Origin: JAQBZY01 sp038117205
Lineage (GTDB): Bacteria; Pseudomonadota; Alphaproteobacteria; Rhodospirillales; Casp-alpha2
Assembly: GCA_038117205.1 (NCBI GenBank)
Contig: JAYOFL010000004.1
Span: 1 to 64,000 of the forward strand
Length of the DNA stretch: 64,000 bases
Reading direction: 5' to 3'
Part shown: positions 59,081-64,000 of the stretch, piece after piece
Position numbering within the stretch: the stretch's first letter is position 1
Layout of the letters: each line of letters begins with the position of its first letter
Notes under the pieces: model-generated
Database searches by the model: none
The model's input: the letters and a program-made list of their open reading frames with translations, nothing else
Told to the model about the DNA's origin: nothing
Translations under genes and position numbers: made by a program

Positions 59081-60644
59081 CGAGGGCCTCGACGCACGTC
59101 CGGGCGGCGTTGGCCATGATGGTGAAGGTCGGCGGCTGCGCCGGGGCGAGCGGGAAGACGGCGGAATCGCAGACATGGACGCGCGGCATGACGGCGCCGT
59201 CGGCGCCGATGCGGAACGGGTCGCTGCCATATGCCATCGTGCCGGCATAATGCGAGCTTGTGCCGGCGGCCATGAACGGGAACGGCGGAATGACGAAACC
59301 GGTTCCGACGGCGGCCCGGCGCAGACGGCGGAAGGCGGCGCGCGCGGCGGCCCGGTCGGCGCCCCGGCGCGCGGCGATCCGAAGCTCGCCCGTGCCGTCG
59401 AGGCGGACGGAGAGGTCCGGCCCGCGCATGCTGTCGAGATAGAGCTTGCCGAAGCCGATGCGCCGGCGGAGCGCCGCCGACAGACCGCGGAACGCCGGCC
59501 ACCAGGCGGCCGGCACGAAGCATCGCCAGGTCAGATCGGGCATCGGCGCCAAATTGGCATGCGCGTATCCCGCGCCGTCGCCGTCGTCGGCAAGGCCGAG
59601 CACCGTGTTGGCGATGGCGAGGTGGCTATCGTCGGTCGTCCCTCGGCCGCGGCTGGCGTCGGCGAAGGCGAACAGATAGACGGCGCTGTCCAGCAACGGC
59701 AGTTCGCGCTCCCGCAGGTCCATGCTGCGCAGCATGATCTCGGCGCTGCCGATGCAGCCGGCGGCCAGGAACACGCGGTCGAAACCGCCGTAGGTGCCGT
59801 GCGTCGTGACGACACTCGCCTGCGCCGCGCCGCCGTCGACGGTGAGAACCCGTTCGGCGACGAGCCGGTTCTGAAAATCGGGCCATAGCCGGGCGATGCC
59901 GGCCGCGCCCTCGAAAATCGCGTTCCGGAAGCAGCCGCTGAAGCATTCGCCGCAACGGACGCAGCCCGGCCGGCCGGCTTCGCCGGTTTCGACGCCGAGC
60001 CGGTTGACGCCGGCGTAGACGCCGGGCTGGCGCGCCTCGTCCAGTCTCGCCGTGAACTTCTCCAGGACCGCCGCCGGCCGGTGCGGCCGCCGGTTGACAT
60101 AGGACCGGGGAAAATATCCGGCAAGGCCGTCCTCGGCGCCGGACAATCCGACCGCGTCGGCGATCTCGGTGTAGTAGGGATGCAGGCGGTCGAGCGGCAC
60201 CGGCCAGCCCGCCATATCGCCGTCCACCAACGGAAACATGCTGGCGCTCCAGAACCGGCTCAGCCCGCTCCGGAAATCGCTGCGCCAGATCTTTTCCTGT
60301 CTTTTGCCTTGGCCCTCCAAGTCATGCCTGGGGATGGCCGCCCCGTAATGGGTACGCGCCGGCGGAAACGAAATGCCGGCGCCGTCCGCAATGGCGCGGT
60401 TGAGCGTGCGGAGGTTGTCGGTCGTCCAACTGCGCGGATCGACGGCGGCGAGCGGCGGGTCGGCAATGACGCCGGGCGCGTCGAAAAACCAGACGTCGGC
60501 ATCCGGATGGCGTCGGCGCAAGGCGGCGGCGACGCCGAACGCGGCGGCGCCGGTACCGATGATGGAAACGCGCGGTGGCGATGCAGAACCGGAAATCGAA
60601 GGTCTCCACCCAAGGCCGTCCGCCGCTTCCGGCCGGCCGGACAA
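59073..60644 (-). CDS. GMC-type FAD oxidoreductase with a four-cysteine motif
   Basis: 523 residues. FAD-binding SIIGTGAAAFG (about 27-37), a C-x2-C-x2-C-x3-C segment (C228, C231, C234, C238) as in the long-chain alcohol oxidase group of GMC enzymes, and a C-terminal MPRVHVCDSAVFPLAP...FTIMANAARTC, the usual second FAD and catalytic region. It should oxidise an alcohol group of a sugar, polyol or lipid; cytoplasmic or membrane-associated, no signal peptide. Second gene after the NusG paralogue (23-base gap), so under MarR control if the operator is real. Confidence 0.75.
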   Translation of the reverse strand: MSGRPEAADGLGWRPSISGSASPPRVSIIGTGAAAFGVAAALRRRHPDADVWFFDAPGVIADPPLAAVDPRSWTTDNLRTLNRAIADGAGISFPPARTHYGAAIPRHDLEGQGKRQEKIWRSDFRSGLSRFWSASMFPLVDGDMAGWPVPLDRLHPYYTEIADAVGLSGAEDGLAGYFPRSYVNRRPHRPAAVLEKFTARLDEARQPGVYAGVNRLGVETGEAGRPGCVRCGECFSGCFRNAIFEGAAGIARLWPDFQNRLVAERVLTVDGGAAQASVVTTHGTYGGFDRVFLAAGCIGSAEIMLRSMDLRERELPLLDSAVYLFAFADASRGRGTTDDSHLAIANTVLGLADDGDGAGYAHANLAPMPDLTWRCFVPAAWWPAFRGLSAALRRRIGFGKLYLDSMRGPDLSVRLDGTGELRIAARRGADRAAARAAFRRLRRAAVGTGFVIPPFPFMAAGTSSHYAGTMAYGSDPFRIGADGAVMPRVHVCDSAVFPLAPAQPPTFTIMANAARTCVEALDA

Positions 60645-60667
60645 TCAACCGCCCGTGGCGGCGTCTT

Positions 60668-61174
60668 TCACGTGCACGGTACGACGAATTGCGGCGACAG
60701 GCTCGCCCGCACTTCGCGCCCGAGAAGATTGAACAGGATCACGACCCGGTCGAAACCGCGCCGCGTCACGAAGATGCCCTCGACGTCGGTGAGCGGCCCC
60801 TGTTCGACGCGCAACCGGTCGCCGCTCTTGTATTGCGCCGCGTCGGAAATACGGACCAGCCCGTCCTCGTCCTGGCGGGCGCGGATCTCCTCGATCACCG
60901 CGTCCGGTACGGCGGCCGGATACTCGTCGAACTGCACGATGGATTTGACGCCGACGGTGGAGCGGATCGACCGCCAACCGAGCCGTTCGGGGTCGAGCCA
61001 GACGAACATATAGCCCGGAAACAGCGGCGCGCGGACGCTGTCGCGCCGCCGGGCGTGCCGGCGCACCTTGAGATGGCGCGGCAGGAAAATCTCGAATCCC
61101 TGGCGGATCAGATGCGCCGCCGCGGTGTCCTCCGCCTTTGCGTGCGTGTTGACGACGCCCCAATAGCCGCTCAT
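60668..61174 (-). CDS. NusG/RfaH-family transcription antitermination paralogue
   Basis: 168 residues. N-terminal NGN domain (YWGVVNTHAKAEDTAAAHLIRQGF, then PLFPGYMFVWLDPE, the conserved RNA-polymerase-binding hydrophobic loop) and a C-terminal KOW domain (KSGDRLRVEQGPLTDVEGIF). Specialised NusG proteins such as RfaH and UpxY promote transcription of long surface-glycan operons. The leg operon leader has an exact ops element, the natural target. ATGA overlap with the MarR gene links both regulators. It is not the housekeeping nusG, which sits with secE and rplK. Confidence 0.85.
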   Translation of the reverse strand: MSGYWGVVNTHAKAEDTAAAHLIRQGFEIFLPRHLKVRRHARRRDSVRAPLFPGYMFVWLDPERLGWRSIRSTVGVKSIVQFDEYPAAVPDAVIEEIRARQDEDGLVRISDAAQYKSGDRLRVEQGPLTDVEGIFVTRRGFDRVVILFNLLGREVRASLSPQFVVPCT

Positions 61175-61821
61175 GGCTCGATGTCCTCGTTGCCGGTGAC
61201 ATCGACGCCGAGGAACGGCGGCGCGATCAGCCGCTCGGCGGGCAGGAGCTTCGCCAGTGCGTCATACTCCCGCTGCGGATCGCCGACGTCGGCGATGACC
61301 ATGACGTCGTGGGGGTCTAAGCGGCCGATGTCCGAAAAGACGGGGATTCCCTGGTAGTCGTCCCGCTGCGTGCTCGGGTCGGCGATGCCGACGATGCGGA
61401 TGCCGTCGACCTCGCGCGAGCAGAGGACGGCGATTTCCGTCAGATCCGTCAGGCCGTGCAGGGCGACACGGGGCTGTCCGCGCCGGACGCAGGCTTCGAA
61501 GAGCTCGGCGTATTGGACGCGGGCGATGCGGAAGAGCTGGAAGCCCTGGGTCAGGAACTCCCCGGCGAGCCGGCTCTTTTCCGACAGGCCGCGCGGCGTC
61601 AGGTAATAGGCGTAACGGTTTGCCGGCACCTGACGCACCTTGATCAGGCCCCGCGTCACGCATCGCTTGAGATAGGCGTTGGCAAGGCCGAGCGCGATCC
61701 CGAGCTCGCGCGACAAATGGCGCTGCGACACCTGCGCGTTGTCCTGCACCGCGTTCAGCAGGCCGAGCGTGATCCGCGCCTCGTTGTCGAGGTGGGCGCT
61801 TTCCGACTTGGACGACGTCAT
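61171..61821 (-). CDS. MarR-type regulator with C-terminal Rossmann-like sensor domain
   Basis: 216 residues. Residues ~10-85 form a winged helix (LGLLNAVQDNAQVSQRHLSR, recognition region GLANAYLKRCVTRGLI, wing LIKVRQVPANRYAYYLTP), like the MarR-family EPS-associated regulators. Residues ~117-205 (RVALHGLTDLTEIAVLCSRE, IVGIADPSTQ, GIPVFSD, VMVIADVGD) resemble the nucleotide-sugar-binding domain of NeuD/PglD proteins, a possible metabolite sensor. Two palindromic operators lie in its own promoter region, so autoregulation is likely. ATG at 61821; leader about 35 bases. Confidence 0.8.
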   Translation of the reverse strand: MTSSKSESAHLDNEARITLGLLNAVQDNAQVSQRHLSRELGIALGLANAYLKRCVTRGLIKVRQVPANRYAYYLTPRGLSEKSRLAGEFLTQGFQLFRIARVQYAELFEACVRRGQPRVALHGLTDLTEIAVLCSREVDGIRIVGIADPSTQRDDYQGIPVFSDIGRLDPHDVMVIADVGDPQREYDALAKLLPAERLIAPPFLGVDVTGNEDIEP

Positions 61822-61860
61822 GCGGCGGTTGTTCCTCGCGGTTCCCAGGAGACGAGCGCG

Positions 61861-61890
61861 AGTCTACCCCGTTCATTTTGTGAACGTCAA
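61861..61890 (-). promoter_or_regulatory. Promoter of the MarR-NusG operon
   Basis: Minus strand: TTGACG (-35, complement of 61885-61890), 18-base spacer, TAGACT (-10, complement of 61861-61866). The spacer holds operator A. Same spacing as the leg promoter. Leader to the ATG at 61821 about 35 bases. Confidence 0.65.
61871..61885. promoter_or_regulatory. Operator A, GTTCAT-TTT-GTGAAC
   Basis: 15-base palindrome (5/6 arm match) lying in the promoter spacer exactly as the site at 52167 does. It is followed by GTCAA, shared with that site. Predicted autoregulatory site of the MarR-type protein. Confidence 0.65.
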
Positions 61891-61894
61891 CATC

Positions 61895-61909
61895 GTTCAT
61901 TTCATGAAC
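61895..61909. promoter_or_regulatory. Operator B, GTTCAT-TTC-ATGAAC
   Basis: Perfect 6-bp arms around three bases. It lies upstream of the -35, centre to centre 24 bases from operator A, a spacing that would place two dimers on about the same DNA face with roughly two helical turns between them. Confidence 0.65.
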
Positions 61910-61921
61910 AGCTGTCGGGTT

Positions 61922-61936
61922 CCTTGTAAAACAAGG
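61922..61936. repeat. Inverted repeat CCTTGT-AAA-ACAAGG
   Basis: A perfect 6-bp palindrome with a 3-base spacer, the same 6-3-6 layout as the operators but different sequence. It is between operator B and the plus-strand dehydrogenase promoter. Could bind a different regulator; no other copy noticed. Confidence 0.45.
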
Positions 61937-61965
61937 GGATGCAGGCCGTGCGGCGGCTTTCCGGA

Positions 61966-61994
61966 TTGACTTTCATTGGCCCGGCCCATATTCG
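61966..61994 (+). promoter_or_regulatory. Candidate promoter for the nucleotide-sugar dehydrogenase
   Basis: TTGACT (61966-61971), a 17-base spacer and TATTCG (61989-61994). Strong -35, weak -10. Leader about 27 bases to the TTG start at 62028. Confidence 0.4.
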
Positions 61995-62027
61995 GAAGGC
62001 CGGATCAGCGAATTCGGGAATCGGCGT

Positions 62028-63305
62028 TTGGCGAAGAACGGATCCCCTTCGGTTGCCGTGATCGGCCTCGGCTACGTCGGTTTGCCGCTGGCGTTGGCAT
62101 TGGCCCGGCATTTCGACGTCGTCGGCTTCGACATCTCGAAGGCCCGGGTCGGCGAGTTGCGGGCGCACCGGGACCGTACCGGTGAGGTGGCGCCCTCGGA
62201 ACTCAAGGCGACGGCGATGTCGATCACCGCGGATCCGTCCGCGCTCAAAGGCGTCGACGTCTTCATCGTCACTGTGCCGACGCCGGTCGACGACACCAAC
62301 AAGCCCGATCTCGGCGCCGTCCGCGCCGCCTGCGCGACCGTCGGCAAGGTCATGCGCCCGGGCGCCATCGCCGTTTTCGAGAGCACGGTCTATCCCGGCG
62401 TCACCGAGGACATCTGCGGTCCGGAACTGGAGCGATCGTCCGGTCTCGTCTGCGGCAAGGACTTCTTCCTCGGCTATTCGCCGGAGCGCATCAATCCCGG
62501 CGACCGCGAGCACACGGTCGACAAGATCACCAAGGTCGTCGCCGGCCAGACGCCGGAAGTCGCCGACCGACTCAAGGCGGTCTACGGCGCCGTCACCGGC
62601 GGCAACGTCTTCGTCGCTGCCAACATCAAGACGGCCGAGGCCGCGAAGGTGATCGAGAACGCGCAACGCGACATCAACATCGCCTTCGTCAACGAAGTCG
62701 CCATGATCTTCAACAAAGTCGGCATCTCGACGCACGATGTGTTGGCGGCGGCCGGCACGAAATGGAATTTCCTCAAGTTTTCGCCGGGCTTCGTCGGCGG
62801 CCATTGCATCGGCGTCGATCCGTTCTACCTGGCGCACCTCGCCGAGCAATTGGGCCACGACCCGGAAGTCATCCTGGCCGGGCGGCGCATCAACGACGGC
62901 ATGGCCGGGTTCGTCGCCGAGCGCATCGACGTCCAGCTCGGCGGTGGGCCGAAGCGGGTTCTCGTGCTCGGCCTGACGTTCAAGGAGAACGTGCCGGATC
63001 TCCGCAACTCGAAGGTCGCCGATCTAGTCGTGCGGCTCGGCGAGCTTGGCCACGACGTGAAGGTGCACGATCCGCTGGCCGACCGCGACGAAGCGCGGGA
63101 GCACTACGGCATCGAGCTTCTGCAGCACCTGGACGAGGGCCGTGGCAGCGACTGCGTCGTCGGCGCCGTGCCGCACGCCGTCTACATGGCGTTCAGCGGC
63201 CGTATGCTGTCGTCGCTGGTGGCGGAAGGTGGCCTCGTTGCCGATCTCAAGGGCATGTGGCGGCATGTGGCGCCGACGCCGGCCTACCGGCGCTGGGAAC
63301 TCTGA
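62028..63305 (+). CDS. UDP-N-acetylhexosamine 6-dehydrogenase (TviB/WbpO/WecC type)
   Basis: 425 residues starting at TTG. NAD motif AVIGLGYVGLPLA, STVYPGVTED, and the catalytic C260 in GFVGGHCIGVDPFYL; C-terminal domain with LTFKENVPDLRNSKV. It oxidises UDP-GlcNAc or UDP-GalNAc at C6 to the uronic acid, giving the precursor for HexNAc-uronates. It fits a cluster that also has an AsnB-like amidotransferase able to make uronamides. Transcribed away from the MarR gene. TviB-like by the FVGGHCIGVDPFYL form, but GlcNAc and GalNAc preference is unresolved. Confidence 0.9.
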   Translation: MAKNGSPSVAVIGLGYVGLPLALALARHFDVVGFDISKARVGELRAHRDRTGEVAPSELKATAMSITADPSALKGVDVFIVTVPTPVDDTNKPDLGAVRAACATVGKVMRPGAIAVFESTVYPGVTEDICGPELERSSGLVCGKDFFLGYSPERINPGDREHTVDKITKVVAGQTPEVADRLKAVYGAVTGGNVFVAANIKTAEAAKVIENAQRDINIAFVNEVAMIFNKVGISTHDVLAAAGTKWNFLKFSPGFVGGHCIGVDPFYLAHLAEQLGHDPEVILAGRRINDGMAGFVAERIDVQLGGGPKRVLVLGLTFKENVPDLRNSKVADLVVRLGELGHDVKVHDPLADRDEAREHYGIELLQHLDEGRGSDCVVGAVPHAVYMAFSGRMLSSLVAEGGLVADLKGMWRHVAPTPAYRRWEL

Positions 63306-63329
63306 GCGGCCCGGCTTTCGGTCCCGGCC

Positions 63330-64000
63330 ATGGCGGTGCCGCTCATGAGAATGTTCGAATTCGAGTCCCGAGCGGACTGCGCCCAGGCGCTTGCCGACGC
63401 CATGGCGGCGGCGCTTCGGGACGCCCTCGACGCCCGGCCGGCGGCGTCGCTGGCGTTGTCCGGCGGCCGCACGCCGCGATCGGTATTGCCGCTCCTGGCC
63501 CGGTGCGGTCTCGATTGGCGGCGGGTCTTCATCACACTGGCCGACGACAGATGGGTGGCGCCGGCGGACCCGGACAGCAATGCGCTGCTGGTTGACGTAT
63601 GTCTGTTGCGTGAGGGCGCGGCGGCGGCGCGGTTCCGGCCGCTCTGGTCGGCGGCGGCGACACCGCGCGAGGGCCTGCCGGCGGCGGAAGCGTCGCTCGC
63701 CGACGTGCCGTTTCCCCTCGACGTCGCCTATCTCGGCATGGGGCCGGACGGCCACATCGCATCCCTGTTTCCGGGCGACGACGCGTCGGCATTCGACCGG
63801 GCGGGCGGGCGCTGCGTCACGGGGCGCGCGCCGACGCCGCCGCATGAGCGGATCAGCCTGTCGCTGGAAACGCTGCTGGCGACGCGCACGTTGTTCCTGC
63901 ATCTGACGGGTGAGAAAAAGCGGCAAGTCTTCAACGGCGCGTCCGTCGGCGCACCGACACCGCGCTTGCCGGTGTCGCTGCTCCTGCACGCGGGGCATCC
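63330..64000 (+). CDS. pgl: 6-phosphogluconolactonase (3' end outside window)
   Basis: Translated by hand from the ATG at 63330: 223 codons remain open to the window edge. Seen: LALSGGRTPRSVLP (sugar isomerase-like N-terminus), LADDRWVAPADPDSNA and GMGPDGHIASLFPG, the DevB/pgl signature. It hydrolyses 6-phosphogluconolactone in the pentose phosphate or Entner-Doudoroff route. It follows the dehydrogenase by 24 bases. It marks the likely edge of the glycan locus and the return of central metabolism genes. The length so far is close to the complete family length (~230-240). Confidence 0.85.
   Translation, partial: MAVPLMRMFEFESRADCAQALADAMAAALRDALDARPAASLALSGGRTPRSVLPLLARCGLDWRRVFITLADDRWVAPADPDSNALLVDVCLLREGAAAARFRPLWSAAATPREGLPAAEASLADVPFPLDVAYLGMGPDGHIASLFPGDDASAFDRAGGRCVTGRAPTPPHERISLSLETLLATRTLFLHLTGEKKRQVFNGASVGAPTPRLPVSLLLHAGH

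Noticed and set aside
1..64000. tRNA, rRNA, CRISPR arrays, insertion sequences
   Set aside because: I saw no cloverleaf-like genes, regularly spaced repeats, transposase motifs or terminal inverted repeats in the gaps, all of which are under about 215 bases.

Overview
The window is almost wholly a surface-polysaccharide (O-antigen, capsule or glycan) biosynthesis locus from a high-GC Gram-negative bacterium. Strong GC bias at third codon positions, dense ATGA/GTGA gene overlaps and the protein families suggest an alphaproteobacterium (Rhodospirillales-like). That assignment is inference, since there is no rRNA or other phylogenetic marker. I see 55 protein genes, two of them cut by the window edges, and no rRNA, tRNA, IS element or CRISPR array.

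Layout. (1) 1-8420, minus strand: initiating and early steps. These are a family 4 glycosyltransferase, a WecA/WbpL-like phosphosugar transferase, a methyltransferase, a UPF0104 flippase-like protein, a heparinase-like toroid protein, a GT-C-like membrane protein and a GtrB-like glycosyltransferase. (2) 8555-9751, plus strand: an O-antigen ligase-like gene. (3) 9736-28699, minus strand: one long operon. It holds a glycosyltransferase, an AsnB-like amidotransferase, a GT-B/heparinase fusion, methyltransferases, and a block of 2-hydroxyacid dehydrogenase, HAD phosphatase, 3-dehydroquinate-synthase-like cyclase, SDR and KdsB-like cytidylyltransferase. After these come SGNH hydrolase, methyltransferase, carbamoyltransferase, DUF5989, SxtJ, two Gfo/Idh dehydrogenases and a HisC-like aminotransferase. 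I read this as a candidate pathway to a CMP-activated carbocyclic or otherwise unusual sugar plus its decorations. (4) 28798-31310, plus strand: an ABC exporter translationally coupled to a NeuA-like cytidylyltransferase. (5) 31327-41728, minus strand: a second nonulosonate-type block with a NeuB, a GT2-cytidylyltransferase fusion, a NeuB-SpsF fusion, a radical SAM protein, a membrane-anchored seven-repeat FG-GAP protein, a GT-B protein and a methyltransferase. (6) 41841-51976, minus strand: a legionaminic-acid-type operon (legB, legC, legG, legI, legH, a GT-B protein, ptmE, Gfo/Idh, legF, ptmA-like SDR). (7) 52191-56589: flippase-like protein, GtrB-like transferase and a divergent large membrane protein. 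(8) 56573-61821, minus strand: a MarR-type regulator, a NusG/RfaH paralogue, a GMC oxidoreductase, an epimerase and a B12-type radical SAM protein. (9) 62028 to the end, plus strand: a UDP-HexNAc 6-dehydrogenase and a 6-phosphogluconolactonase cut by the window edge.

Regulation is the most striking part. The promoter of the MarR-NusG operon and the promoter of the leg operon have superimposable architecture: TTGACG, an 18-bp spacer holding a GTTCAY-N3-RTGAAC palindrome, then the -10 hexamer. The leg leader then carries an exact copy of the enterobacterial ops element, GGCGGTAGCGTG, inside a nested stem-loop. Together with the linked NusG paralogue this predicts two-layer control of the leg operon: operator-based initiation control by the MarR protein and RfaH-like antitermination by the NusG paralogue. 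All functional assignments are from reading motifs and context, with no database search.
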